DNA of 63,493 bases from Paludibacterium yongneupense DSM 18731. GTDB lineage: Bacteria; Pseudomonadota; Gammaproteobacteria; Burkholderiales; Chromobacteriaceae. Shown piece after piece: positions 25,786 to 33,872 of the stretch (position 1 is its first letter; each line of letters opens with the position of its first letter). The notes under the pieces are model-generated. The model saw nothing but the letters and a program-made list of their open reading frames with translations, was not told the DNA's origin and made no database searches. A program made the position numbers and the translations under genes. The stretch lies in the NCBI RefSeq assembly GCF_000422925.1, contig NZ_AUGZ01000030.1, forward strand, positions 1 through 63,493, given 5' to 3'.

Positions 25786-25992
25786 ATGGAAATACCGATT
25801 TGGCGTGATCCGGAAGGAAATGTGGTCTCCTGCGTCGAGAAGATCAAGGTGATGCAGGAAAACCTCGAAGAATTGAGGCAGATGGCGCAGGATGCATTCG
25901 AGGATGCTCTGCTGATGGGGTGTGACGAGGGACAGGTGCGCGAGTTCCTGCTCCAGATGATGCAATCGCTGGAAAACCCCTACCACTCGTAG
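25786..25992 (+). CDS. Conserved small hypothetical protein, 68 residues
   Basis: Acidic protein reading MEIPIWRDPEGNVVSCVEKI at the start, followed by a helical, Glu-rich body (MQENLEELRQMAQDAFED) and a short end EFLLQMMQSLENPYHS. No signal peptide or membrane segment. It lies 21 bases before lolC in the same direction and could be cotranscribed. The pattern of charged and hydrophobic residues suggests a soluble helical hairpin. I recognise no named family. Confidence 0.65.
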   Translation: MEIPIWRDPEGNVVSCVEKIKVMQENLEELRQMAQDAFEDALLMGCDEGQVREFLLQMMQSLENPYHS

Positions 25993-26013
25993 GTTCGCGA
26001 AGGATGGTGGTAG

Positions 26014-27261
26014 ATGCATTTGCCTTTTGAGGCCTTTATCGGCCTGCGGTATCTCCGCGCCAGACGGCGCAACAGTTTCATTTCCTTCATCTCGCTGGTT
26101 TCCATTCTCGGCATCGCGTTGGGTGTGGCGGCGCTGATCATCGTCTTGTCGGTCATGAACGGCTTCCAGAAGGAAATCCGCGACCGCATCCTGAGCGCCG
26201 CGTCGCATATCGAAGTCAGCAGTGCCGATGGCCGCGTCGCCGACTGGCCGCGGCTTTCTGCCGCAATCGCACATGAGCCGCGCGTGCTGGCCACCGCTCC
26301 CTTCGTCAGTGCCCAGGGGCTGCTTGCCGCCAGTGGCAGCGTACGCGGCGCCATGGTGCGCGGCGTCGATCCGGCGGCGGAAAGTCGCGTGGTCACGATC
26401 GGCCGCCACATGGTGTTCGGCCGCTTCGATGCGCTCGCTCCGGGCAGCTTCGGCATCGTGATCGGGGTTGAACTCGCGCGCCAGCTCGGAGTAGGGGTTG
26501 GCGACAAAGTGACGTTGATTACGCCGGAAGGCAATATCACGCCAGCCGGCATGATGCCGCGGCTGAAGCAGTTCACCGTGGTCGGCGTATTCAAATTGAA
26601 TATGTACGAGCTCGATGCCTCGCTGGCCATGATTTCCCTGCGCGACGCGCAAGTCCTGTTCCGCCTCGGCGACGATGTCAGCGGCGTGCGCGTACGGCTG
26701 GACGACGTGCTGGCTGCGCCGCAGGTCAAGGCCTCGCTGAGTGCGCGCTTGAACAGCAACGCCATGGTGACGGACTGGACCGATGCCAATGCCAACTATT
26801 TCCGGGCCGTGCAAATCGAAAAGCGCATGATGACAATCATCCTGACGCTGATCGTGGCGGTGGCCGCTTTCAATCTGGTGTCTACGCTGGTGATGGTGGT
26901 GACCGACAAGCAGGCCGATATTGCCATCCTGCGCACGCTGGGCGCTTCGCCGGGAAGTATCATGAGCATCTTCATGATCCAGGGAGCGGTGTCCGGCGTG
27001 CTCGGCACCTTGTGCGGGGTGGCGGGGGGGCTGCTGGTGTCCTTCAATCTCGACCCCATCGTCGGCGTGATCGAACATATCACCGGCAGCAAATTGTTGT
27101 CGGCCCAAGTGTACATGATCGATTACCTGCCATCCGACGTCCAGCTGGGCGATGTGGGCATGATTACCGTGATTTCCCTGCTGCTGGCCTTGTGCGCCAC
27201 GGTGTATCCGAGCTGGAGAGCCGCGCGCACCCAGCCGGCGGAGGCGCTGCGCTATGAGTGA
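26014..27261 (+). CDS. lolC: Lipoprotein-releasing ABC permease LolC/LolE type
   Basis: Inner-membrane permease of 415 residues that hands outer-membrane lipoproteins to LolA. N-terminal [34 protein letters not shown] contains the first membrane helix, then a long periplasmic domain (about residues 45-265), then three C-terminal helices around [19 protein letters not shown]. Architecture and length match LolC/LolE. Only one such permease gene is present, followed directly by lolD with an 8-base overlap, which suggests a homodimeric LolF-like complex. Confidence 0.93.
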   Translation: MHLPFEAFIGLRYLRARRRNSFISFISLVSILGIALGVAALIIVLSVMNGFQKEIRDRILSAASHIEVSSADGRVADWPRLSAAIAHEPRVLATAPFVSAQGLLAASGSVRGAMVRGVDPAAESRVVTIGRHMVFGRFDALAPGSFGIVIGVELARQLGVGVGDKVTLITPEGNITPAGMMPRLKQFTVVGVFKLNMYELDASLAMISLRDAQVLFRLGDDVSGVRVRLDDVLAAPQVKASLSARLNSNAMVTDWTDANANYFRAVQIEKRMMTIILTLIVAVAAFNLVSTLVMVVTDKQADIAILRTLGASPGSIMSIFMIQGAVSGVLGTLCGVAGGLLVSFNLDPIVGVIEHITGSKLLSAQVYMIDYLPSDVQLGDVGMITVISLLLALCATVYPSWRAARTQPAEALRYE

Positions 27262-27937
27262 CGTACTGGTGTGCCGGGGCCTTGGCAAGGTGTTCGATGA
27301 AGGTGGGTTGAATGTCCAGGTGTTGAGCGGGGTCGACTTTCGCGTCGGTGCCGGCGAGCGCGTTGCCATCGTCGGCGCTTCCGGCTCGGGCAAAAGCACT
27401 TTGCTGCATCTGCTGGGCGGGCTGGACAAGCCGACGCGGGGCGAGGTGGATGTCCTCGGGCGCAGTCTGGCCGGCATGAGCGAGCCCGAGCTCGGCGAGT
27501 GGCGCAATGCCAAGCTGGGCTTCGTGTACCAGTTTCACCATTTGCTGGCAGAATTTTCGGCGCAGGAAAACGTGATGATGCCGCTGCTGATCCGGCGCAT
27601 GCCGCGCGAGCAGGCTGCCGCCGAAGCCGCGGAGATCTTGCGCAAGGTCGGTCTCGGCCACCGGCTGGCCCACAAGCCCGGCGAACTGTCGGGCGGCGAG
27701 AGGCAGCGTGCGGCCATCGCACGGGCGCTGGTGACGCGGCCTGCCTGTCTGCTGGCCGACGAGCCGACCGGGAACCTGGATGCACAGACGGCGGCACAGG
27801 TCTACGATTTGATGCTGGAGCTGAATACCCATCTGGGCACCAGCCTGCTGATAGTGACTCACGATGTCGAACTGGCGCGCCGTGCCGATCGGTGCTTGCG
27901 GCTTTCCGGCGGCGTCCTGAGCGAACTGGCCGGCTGA
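27254..27937 (+). CDS. lolD: Lipoprotein-releasing ABC ATPase LolD
   Basis: ATP-binding subunit of 227 residues. Walker A is [11 protein letters not shown], the signature motif [15 protein letters not shown], Walker [12 protein letters not shown] and the H-loop IVTHD. The Q-loop segment [23 protein letters not shown] is characteristic of LolD. The gene overlaps lolC and energises release of lipoproteins from the inner membrane. Confidence 0.94.
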   Translation: MSDVLVCRGLGKVFDEGGLNVQVLSGVDFRVGAGERVAIVGASGSGKSTLLHLLGGLDKPTRGEVDVLGRSLAGMSEPELGEWRNAKLGFVYQFHHLLAEFSAQENVMMPLLIRRMPREQAAAEAAEILRKVGLGHRLAHKPGELSGGERQRAAIARALVTRPACLLADEPTGNLDAQTAAQVYDLMLELNTHLGTSLLIVTHDVELARRADRCLRLSGGVLSELAG

Positions 27938-27969
27938 AACGGCCAGGCTGACCCGGCGAGGAGTGCGGC

Positions 27970-29283
27970 GTGATCTACTACAAGCGTACCGAGATTTCGA
28001 TGGATGCTCTGGCCGATGCCCTGCAGACGGCGTCGGGGCTGGTCGAGCTGGCGCTGGGCGGGTTGTGCATGCTGGCCGGGTGGTATGTTGCCCGCCGTCT
28101 GTTTTTCCTCTTGTTTACCCGCCACCCCGGACGGTACGAGCGCTTTCTGCCTTATGCCGGCTTCCGTATGGTGATGCCGCTCACGGCGTTGCTGGTATCG
28201 ATACTGTGCACCTTGCTGTGGCTGGACGTGACCCATCACCGTCCGCATGTGCTGCCCGCTGTCTCGGCGAGCCTGTTCTGGCTGGGCCTGATCCGCCTGC
28301 TGGCCGCCATTGTGCGCCAGGCCTTGCCCAGCGGGCGTTTCGAGCGGCATACCGAGCGCCTTATGGCGTCGGCGCTGTGGCTGGCATTCGTGGCCTGGCT
28401 GACCGGGCTCGACGATGTCGCACTGGACTGGATGCAGTCGGTCAGTTTCCGCGTCGGCAAGGAAAAGCTCGACCTGCTGATGATCATCAACGGTCTGCTC
28501 TGGGTGTCCGGCATCATGGTGGTGGCACTGTGGGTCAGCCGGGAGATCGAGTCATGGCTGATGCGGCTGTCCCATCTCGATCTCAATCTGCGTATCGTGT
28601 TTTCCAAACTGTCGCGCAGTCTGCTGCTGCTGCTGGCCGTGCTGATCGCCTTGCCCATCGTCGGCATCGATCTGACCGTATTGTCGGTGTTCGGTGGCGC
28701 GCTCGGCGTCGGACTCGGTTTCGGCCTGCAGAAGATTGCCAGCAACTATGTTTCCGGTTTCATCATCCTGCTAGACCGCTCCATTCGCATCGGCGATCGG
28801 CTGATGGTGGAAAACCGGGTCGGCTACGTCAGCAAGATCACCTCGCGCTACGTCGTTCTCAAGGGGCTGGATGGCACCGAGGCGCTGGTCCCCAATGAGG
28901 TCATGATCGCGAACACGGTGATCAATCAGTCGTACACCGACAAGACGATGTGGATCAGCCTGCCCATTCAGGTGGCTTACGGCACGGATCTTGACCTGGC
29001 TCTCGGCCTGCTCGTGCAGGCGGCGCGGCACGCGCGGGTGCACGAAGAGCCGCCGCCGTGCGGCTTCGTCACCCAGTTTGGCGATAATGGCATTACACTG
29101 GAAGTAGGATTATGGGTTCGTGACCCGGAAAACGGATTCATGGGACTGAAGTCGGATATCAATCGCGCGATCTGGCGCCTGTTCAGCGAGCATGGCATCG
29201 AAGTGCCGTACCCGCAGCGCGAGGTGATGCTGCGCAATCCTGAAGTCTTACGAGTGCAGCCCGCGCCGGATAGTCGCGGCTGA
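27970..29283 (+). CDS. Mechanosensitive channel MscS-family protein
   Basis: Membrane protein of 437 residues with several N-terminal helices and an MscS core whose pore region reads FGGALGVGLGFGLQKIASNY, then the soluble beta domain VSGFIILLDRSIRIGDRLMV and NTVINQSYTDKT. It likely opens under membrane tension to protect against osmotic shock; many relatives of this size have a regulatory role in addition. Start GTG 27970 has AGGAG upstream; ATG 28000 is possible. It lies 32 bp after lolD and before nudB. Confidence 0.87.
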   Translation: MIYYKRTEISMDALADALQTASGLVELALGGLCMLAGWYVARRLFFLLFTRHPGRYERFLPYAGFRMVMPLTALLVSILCTLLWLDVTHHRPHVLPAVSASLFWLGLIRLLAAIVRQALPSGRFERHTERLMASALWLAFVAWLTGLDDVALDWMQSVSFRVGKEKLDLLMIINGLLWVSGIMVVALWVSREIESWLMRLSHLDLNLRIVFSKLSRSLLLLLAVLIALPIVGIDLTVLSVFGGALGVGLGFGLQKIASNYVSGFIILLDRSIRIGDRLMVENRVGYVSKITSRYVVLKGLDGTEALVPNEVMIANTVINQSYTDKTMWISLPIQVAYGTDLDLALGLLVQAARHARVHEEPPPCGFVTQFGDNGITLEVGLWVRDPENGFMGLKSDINRAIWRLFSEHGIEVPYPQREVMLRNPEVLRVQPAPDSRG

Positions 29284-29299
29284 GTATTTGGGGCAAGGT

Positions 29300-29758
29300 A
29301 TGGGAAACAAACAGCCGCTGTCGGTGCTGGTGGTGATTTATCGTCTCGACGGTCATGTGTTGTTGCTGGAGCGGGCCGACCGCCCCGGATTCTGGCAATC
29401 GGTCACCGGCAGTCTGGAGGGCGACGAGACGTTCGCGCAGGCCGCCGCTCGTGAAGTCGCCGAGGAGACGGGAATCCTGTCGCCGCCGCCGGATGATTGG
29501 GACAGGGTCAATCGCTATGAAATCTACCCGCACTGGCGCCATCGCTACCCGCCTGGCGTGACGCACAACGAGGAGCATGTCTTCGGGCTCGAAGTCGGGC
29601 GCGACATTGCCGTGCGGCTGGCTCCCGGCGAGCATCTGGACTGGTGCTGGCTGCCCTGGCGCGACGCTGCCGAGCGCGTGTTTTCCCCTTCCAATGCCGA
29701 GGCCCTGCGCCAGCTTCCCGAGCGCATGGCCGGCCGGATGCGCGCATGCGGGCGCTGA
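29300..29758 (+). CDS. nudB: Dihydroneopterin triphosphate diphosphatase (Nudix)
   Basis: Nudix hydrolase of 152 residues that removes pyrophosphate from dihydroneopterin triphosphate in folate synthesis. The Nudix box has the GX5EX7REUXEEXGU form, starting GSLEGDETF and ending REVAEETGI; the N-terminal PLSVLVVIY and WQSVTGS segments and the H-rich HWRHRYPPGVTHNEEHVF segment match NudB. ATG 29300 is preferred over TTG 29288. Its end overlaps the next gene by 13 bases. Confidence 0.88.
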   Translation: MGNKQPLSVLVVIYRLDGHVLLLERADRPGFWQSVTGSLEGDETFAQAAAREVAEETGILSPPPDDWDRVNRYEIYPHWRHRYPPGVTHNEEHVFGLEVGRDIAVRLAPGEHLDWCWLPWRDAAERVFSPSNAEALRQLPERMAGRMRACGR

Positions 29759-30495
29759 CGGTCGCCAGTTACAACATCCACAAGGGCATGTCGCCGCTCA
29801 ACCGTCACCTGCGGCTGGAAGAAATCGCCTGTGCGCTGGAAACGGTGCTGCCCGACCTGGCTTTTCTGCAGGAAGTACAGGGGCGCAATCTGCGCCGCGC
29901 GCGGCGCTGCAGCGACTGGTCCAGCCTGCCGCAGCACCGCTATCTCGCCCGTCGGCTCGAGCTGATGTCGGTGTATGGCCTGAATGCCGCCTACGAGTAC
30001 GGCCACCATGGCAATGCCCTGCTGTCGCGCTTCCCCATCCATTCCTGGTGCAATCTCGATATCTCGGTCAATCGTTTCGAGAGTCGCGGCATTCTGCATT
30101 GCGTGCTGCATCCTGCCGGTTGGCCTACTCCGGTGGTGGCATTGTGTGCGCACTTCAATCTGCTAGGCCGCGATCGCAGCAAGCAATACCAGGCGCTGAC
30201 CGCCTATCTGACCCATGCCAGCGATGCCGGCATTCCCTTGATCCTGGCCGGCGATTTCAACGACTGGCGGGTGCAGGCGAGCGACCAGCTTGCGCGCGAT
30301 CTCGGGCTGAACGAGGTTTTCCTGATGCTGCACGGCGAGCATGCGCTGAGTTTTCCCGCACGCATGCCCTTTCTGCCGCTGGACCGCATCTATGTGCGCG
30401 GCCTCAAGCCGCTGCGTGCCGAAGTCCTGCATGGGGCGCCGTGGGCGCGCCTGTCCGACCACTTGCCGCTGGTGGCAAGCCTGCTTCCTGCTTGA
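29746..30495 (+). CDS. Endonuclease/exonuclease/phosphatase family protein
   Basis: Metal-dependent hydrolase-fold protein of 249 residues. Conserved sites are VASYNIHKGM, DLAFLQEVQG (metal-binding Glu), HFNLLGRDRSKQ, LAGDFNDWR (catalytic Asp/Asn) and LSDHLPLVA at the C-terminus (the SDH motif). The family includes DNA repair nucleases, sphingomyelinases and phosphatases, so the substrate is undetermined. ATG 29746 is chosen because the protein begins exactly at the conserved VASYNIHK strand. Cotranscribed with nudB by overlap. Confidence 0.85.
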   Translation: MRALTVASYNIHKGMSPLNRHLRLEEIACALETVLPDLAFLQEVQGRNLRRARRCSDWSSLPQHRYLARRLELMSVYGLNAAYEYGHHGNALLSRFPIHSWCNLDISVNRFESRGILHCVLHPAGWPTPVVALCAHFNLLGRDRSKQYQALTAYLTHASDAGIPLILAGDFNDWRVQASDQLARDLGLNEVFLMLHGEHALSFPARMPFLPLDRIYVRGLKPLRAEVLHGAPWARLSDHLPLVASLLPA

Positions 30496-30520
30496 CAATA
30501 TCGCGCAGTTCGGGTTGAAT
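30492..30520 (+). promoter_or_regulatory. Sigma-70 promoter of metNIQ
   Basis: TTGACA (30492-30497), a 17-base spacer, and TTGAAT (30515-30520). The predicted start near 30527 coincides with the first base pairs of the SAM-II-like aptamer. The -35 overlaps the stop of the preceding gene. Confidence 0.75.
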
Positions 30521-30525
30521 GACGG

Positions 30526-30573
30526 TTCGCCGATTTGACACAGCTTGCGGGCGTAAAACAGCTAAAGCGTGGG
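30526..30573 (+). promoter_or_regulatory. SAM-II riboswitch-like aptamer upstream of metN
   Basis: The conserved islands of the SAM-II (SAM_alpha) class occur in order: a P1 5' arm CGCC (30528-30531), GATTTG (30532-30537), GCTTGC (30543-30548), P1 3' arm GGCG (30550-30553), TAAA (30554-30557) and AGCTAAA (30560-30566). A second pairing, CAC(A)GC with GCGTG (30567-30571), would give the H-type pseudoknot. It lies at the start of the transcript of a methionine uptake operon, as expected for SAM-sensing repression. Recognised by pattern only; a covariance-model search would settle it. Confidence 0.82.
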
Positions 30574-30626
30574 TAATCCGTAAGGGGTTGCGCATCTCTT
30601 CTCGATTGAAGACTCCACGTCCATCT

Positions 30627-30664
30627 GGCCCGCTCGCATTCTTGCTTGGCGGGCCTTTTGTTTT
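30627..30664 (+). terminator. Attenuator terminator between riboswitch and metN
   Basis: GGCCCGC (30627-30633) pairs with GCGGGCC (30649-30655), followed by TTTTGTTTT. The terminator ends directly at the metN ribosome site (GGAG, 30665-30668), so it controls readthrough. Its 5' arm can alternatively pair with GCGGGC (30547-30552), which is part of the aptamer, giving a mutually exclusive antiterminator. Confidence 0.8.
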
Positions 30665-30676
30665 GGAGTTGACGCA

Positions 30677-31414
30677 ATGATTCATTTGCAAGCTGTCCAC
30701 AAACGCTTTCAGCGTCCCGATGGCGGCTGGTTTACCGCTGTAGAAGACACCTCGCTTTCCATCGGCGCAGGCGAGATTTTCGGTTTGATCGGCTTCTCCG
30801 GTGCCGGCAAGTCGACCTTGCTGCGCCTGATCAATCTGCTCGAGCGCCCCGATGCCGGCGCCGTCATTGTCGACGGCCGCGACCTGACCAGCCTGTCGGC
30901 GCGCGAGCTGCGCCGCGCGCGCCAGAACATCGGCATGGTATTCCAGCAGTTCAATCTGTTGACCAATCGCACGGTGGCCGACAATGTGGCCTTCCCGCTC
31001 GAAGTGGCCGGCTGGTCGCGCGCCGATATCGCCGCCCGGGTCGACGAGTGTCTCGATGTGGTCAGCCTCGGCGATCGGGCACGGCATTACCCGGCCCAGC
31101 TTTCCGGCGGCCAGAAACAGCGTGTCGGCATCGCCCGCGCACTTGCGTCGCGCCCGAGGGTGATTCTGGCGGACGAGCCGACCTCGGCGCTTGATCCACG
31201 GACAACGCAATCGATTCTGGAATGCCTGAAGAATATCAATGAGCGTTTCGGCGTCACCGTGGTCGTGGTGACGCACGAGATGGGAGTGATTCGGTCCATC
31301 TGCCATCGCGCCGCCTTGCTCGATCATGGGCGTATCGCCGAAGTGATGGACGTGGTCGACGGCAGTGTCGATGCGCGCACCGACCTCGCATTGTCCCTGC
31401 TGGAGGCTGCGTGA
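30677..31414 (+). CDS. metN: Methionine ABC transporter ATP-binding protein MetN (short form)
   Basis: ATPase of 245 residues: Walker [15 protein letters not shown]-loop [18 protein letters not shown], signature [15 protein letters not shown], Walker [14 protein letters not shown] and switch His VTHEMG. E. coli MetN is about 340 residues because of a C-terminal methionine-sensing NIL domain; that domain is absent here, as in Neisseria MetN. Uptake would therefore lack transinhibition by intracellular methionine and rely on the upstream riboswitch for feedback. Stop overlaps the metI start by one base. Confidence 0.95.
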   Translation: MIHLQAVHKRFQRPDGGWFTAVEDTSLSIGAGEIFGLIGFSGAGKSTLLRLINLLERPDAGAVIVDGRDLTSLSARELRRARQNIGMVFQQFNLLTNRTVADNVAFPLEVAGWSRADIAARVDECLDVVSLGDRARHYPAQLSGGQKQRVGIARALASRPRVILADEPTSALDPRTTQSILECLKNINERFGVTVVVVTHEMGVIRSICHRAALLDHGRIAEVMDVVDGSVDARTDLALSLLEAA

Positions 31415-32100
31415 TGGATGCACTTGCCGTACACGACGCCTTGCAGAATCTGCTGACGTTGACGCCGGAAATCTGGCAGGCGGTCAAGGAAACGGGGCTG
31501 ATGCTGGGGATAGGCCTGTTTGCCGCCATCGCGATCGGAGGACCACTCGGAATCGTGCTCTACCTGTCGCAGCCCGGACAATTGTTTGCGCATCGGCTGC
31601 TAAACGGGGTGCTCGGCTGGCTGGTCAATCTGGTGCGCTCCTTCCCCTTCATCATCCTGATGGTCTCGCTGGTGCCGCTGACGCGGATCCTGGTCGGCAG
31701 CACCATCGGGCCGGTTGCGGCTGCCGTACCCTTGTCCTTCGCTGCGATTCCGTATTTCGCGCGCCTGGTCGAGCAGACTCTGCGCGAGATTCCGCGCGGC
31801 GTGATCGAAGCCGCGGAATCGATGGGGGCGAGTCCCATGCAGATCATCTGCAAAGTGCTGCTCAACGAAGGGCGCTCGGGGCTGATTTCCAGCCTGACCA
31901 TACTGACCATCAGTTTTTTGTCGTATTCCGCCGTTGCCGGTGTGGTCGGCGGTGGCGGGATCGGCGACCTGGCGATCCGCTACGGCTACTACCGCTATGA
32001 AACCGAAGTCATGGTGGCCATGGTGCTGCTGCTGGTCCTGATCGTGCAGATCATCCAGATTGTCGGCAACCGCCTGGCTGCCCGGCTTGATAAACGCTAA
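31414..32100 (+). CDS. metI: Methionine ABC transporter permease MetI
   Basis: Inner-membrane permease of 228 residues with five hydrophobic segments and the EAA-like loop IEAAESMGASPMQIICKVLLNE that contacts the ATPase. The segments LVNLVRSFPFIILMVSLVPLTR and SYSAVAGVVGGGGIGDLAI are typical of MetI. ATG 31414 shares one base with the metN stop; GTG 31411 is an alternative. Works with MetN and MetQ to import methionine. Confidence 0.95.
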   Translation: MDALAVHDALQNLLTLTPEIWQAVKETGLMLGIGLFAAIAIGGPLGIVLYLSQPGQLFAHRLLNGVLGWLVNLVRSFPFIILMVSLVPLTRILVGSTIGPVAAAVPLSFAAIPYFARLVEQTLREIPRGVIEAAESMGASPMQIICKVLLNEGRSGLISSLTILTISFLSYSAVAGVVGGGGIGDLAIRYGYYRYETEVMVAMVLLLVLIVQIIQIVGNRLAARLDKR

Positions 32101-32121
32101 TTCAGAACAATGGAGTTCACA

Positions 32122-32931
32122 ATGCAAAAAACAGTCATGACTGTCCTGGCCGCTGCCCTGTCCGGCCTATTTTTCGCCACGACCGCCCAGGCCGCCGATG
32201 CGAGCAAGCCGAATATCGTGATCGGCACCACGGTCGGCGACTTCGGCGACATGGTAAAAAGCCAGGTGAAGCCGATTCTGGAGAAAGAAGGCTACAAGGT
32301 CCGTCTGGTCGAGTTCACCGACTACGTCCGTCCCAATCTCGCGCTGCAGGAAGGCTCGCTCGATGTCAATGTATTCCAGCACAAACCCTACCTGGAAACC
32401 TTTGCCAAGGAAAACAAGCTGTCGCTGACTGCGCTGTTCCAGGTTCCGACTGCGCCGCTCGGCATTTACGCCGGCAAGCTCAAAGCGCTGAAGAGCGTGA
32501 AGGATGGCTCCACGCTGGCCGCTCCGAACGATCCGAGCAATTTTGCGCGTGCGCTGGTGATGCTTGCCGATCTGGGCTGGGTCAAGCTCAAGCCGGGGAT
32601 CAATCCGCTGACTGCCAGCGAGCGCGACATCGCCGTCAACGTCAAGCATATCAAGATCATTCCGCTGGAAGCCGCACAGTTGCCGCGCGCGCGCAGCGAC
32701 GCCGACTTCGCGGTCATCAACGGCAACTACGCGACCAGCTCCGGCATCAAGTTGACCGAGGCACTGTTCCAGGAAAAGAGTTTCGCTTATATCAACTGGG
32801 GTGTGGTGCGCAGCGCCGACGTGGGCAAGCAGTGGGTGCGCGACGTGACCGCCGCCTACAACTCGGCTGAGTTCAAGGGCTGGGCCAAGCAGAAATACGT
32901 CGGTTACAAGTTCCCGGCCGCGTGGAAGTAA
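32122..32931 (+). CDS. metQ: Methionine-binding protein MetQ, non-lipidated
   Basis: Periplasmic binding protein of 269 residues of the NlpA family: NIVIGTTVGDFGDMVKSQVK at the start of the mature protein, LEFTDYV-like LVEFTDYVRPN, and ALQEGSLDVNVFQHKPYLETF, VPTAPLGIYAGKLK, AAPNDPSNFARAL. The signal peptide (residues 1-23, ATTAQAADA) has no lipobox Cys, unlike E. coli and Neisseria MetQ, so a soluble periplasmic protein is predicted. ATG 32122 has TGGAG upstream. Last gene of metNIQ, with a strong terminator after it. Confidence 0.95.
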   Translation: MQKTVMTVLAAALSGLFFATTAQAADASKPNIVIGTTVGDFGDMVKSQVKPILEKEGYKVRLVEFTDYVRPNLALQEGSLDVNVFQHKPYLETFAKENKLSLTALFQVPTAPLGIYAGKLKALKSVKDGSTLAAPNDPSNFARALVMLADLGWVKLKPGINPLTASERDIAVNVKHIKIIPLEAAQLPRARSDADFAVINGNYATSSGIKLTEALFQEKSFAYINWGVVRSADVGKQWVRDVTAAYNSAEFKGWAKQKYVGYKFPAAWK

Positions 32932-32969
32932 GCGCGACCTTTTGTTGTACTTTCGGCATCAAGGCTTCT

Positions 32970-32997
32970 CGGAGGGCATGCGCCCTCCGTTTTTTTT
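32970..32997 (+). terminator. Intrinsic terminator of metNIQ
   Basis: Perfect 8-bp stem CGGAGGGC / GCCCTCCG with a 4-base loop followed by eight T residues, 39 bases after the metQ stop. Confidence 0.92.
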
Positions 32998-33047
32998 GCG
33001 TGGCGGCGGGCGGGTAAAGCGCCATGCCCGCCGCCGTACACGACGAC

Positions 33048-33602
33048 TCAGGGGCGCAGGCGCGCGGCAATCGCGGCAACGCGCTGGCCGTAGCTGCGAG
33101 CGGTATCCAGGTCGCCCTGCGGAATTTCTTCAACACTGGCATCGGACGGGGACTGGATCAGCAGACCGACAGAGCCGCCGAGGTTGTTGACATCGTTGCG
33201 CGAGGCGGCCTTGCTGTTGCTCGGCGGCAGGCCGAGGCTGACCCAGATGCCTCCATGCTGGGAAGCCAGTGTCTGCAATGCGATCAGGGATACCTGCTTG
33301 TCGCCGTTGAGACTCGCGCTATTGGTGAAGCCGCCGAAGACTTTGTCCTGCCAGGCGCGAGTGAACCAGGCCTTGGAGGTCGCGTCGGCGAATTTCTTGA
33401 ATTGCCAGCTCGGGCTGCCCATATAGGTGGGAGCGCCGAAGATGATGCCGTCGGCCGCAGCCAGTTTGTCCCATGCTTCCGTGGGCAGGTTGCCTTCGGC
33501 GTCAATGGCGACAAGTTCGGCATTCGCGCCCTGTGCGACATTCTCGGCAACGCGCTGTGTGTGACCATAGCCGGAGTGGTATACGACGACAATACGAGCC
33601 AT
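33048..33602 (-). CDS. Flavodoxin-fold NAD(P)H:quinone oxidoreductase (WrbA-like)
   Basis: FMN-binding protein of 184 residues: N-terminal ARIVVVYHSGYGHTQRVAENVAQGA carries the phosphate-binding loop, ADGIIFGAPTYMGSPSWQFKKFAD and VFGGFTNSASLNGDKQVSL hold the flavin contacts. It resembles WrbA and related NADPH-dependent FMN reductases that reduce quinones and limit oxidative stress. It is shorter at the C-terminus than E. coli WrbA, so it may be a sister family. Monocistronic, convergent with metQ. Confidence 0.82.
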   Translation of the reverse strand: MARIVVVYHSGYGHTQRVAENVAQGANAELVAIDAEGNLPTEAWDKLAAADGIIFGAPTYMGSPSWQFKKFADATSKAWFTRAWQDKVFGGFTNSASLNGDKQVSLIALQTLASQHGGIWVSLGLPPSNSKAASRNDVNNLGGSVGLLIQSPSDASVEEIPQGDLDTARSYGQRVAAIAARLRP

Positions 33603-33872
33603 GTGAAACTCCTATGTGGTTTGCAAGTAGGGCAAGGTCTGCGGCATGACAGCCGCAAAACCGACATTCCATCTTAGCTTTTTCTATTGCACGAGACAGC
33701 GATTTTTAGGCAACAGACTATTTCTCGCTGGTTAACAATGCTCATTGTTCACGCGCGACCGGGGGCCTGCAGGGCGCAATCCGTGCTTCGGGGCGGTCGG
33801 GGCGTGCCGTCGGCTGTCGTCATCGTCCCTGTCGGGGGGCTCCCGCCGCAGGCCCGGCTCGGAGGCATGCGT
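33603..33872. other. Intergenic region between xylR 3' end and the flavodoxin gene
   Basis: This 270-base gap holds the presumed promoter of the flavodoxin gene (nearest the 33602 end) and the xylR 3' flank. I see no convincing small gene or structured RNA; the GC-rich part 33780-33870 contains several imperfect inverted repeats without a U-tract. Confidence 0.4.

Noticed and set aside
30515-30530. MetR-type operator (TGAA-N5-TTCA) before metN
   Set aside because: TGAATGACGGTTC deviates in the second half; not convincing.
30496-30676. Reading the metN leader hairpin as the terminator of the preceding nuclease gene only
   Set aside because: It lies 130 bases past that stop, behind a good promoter, and touches the metN ribosome site, so attenuation of metN fits better.
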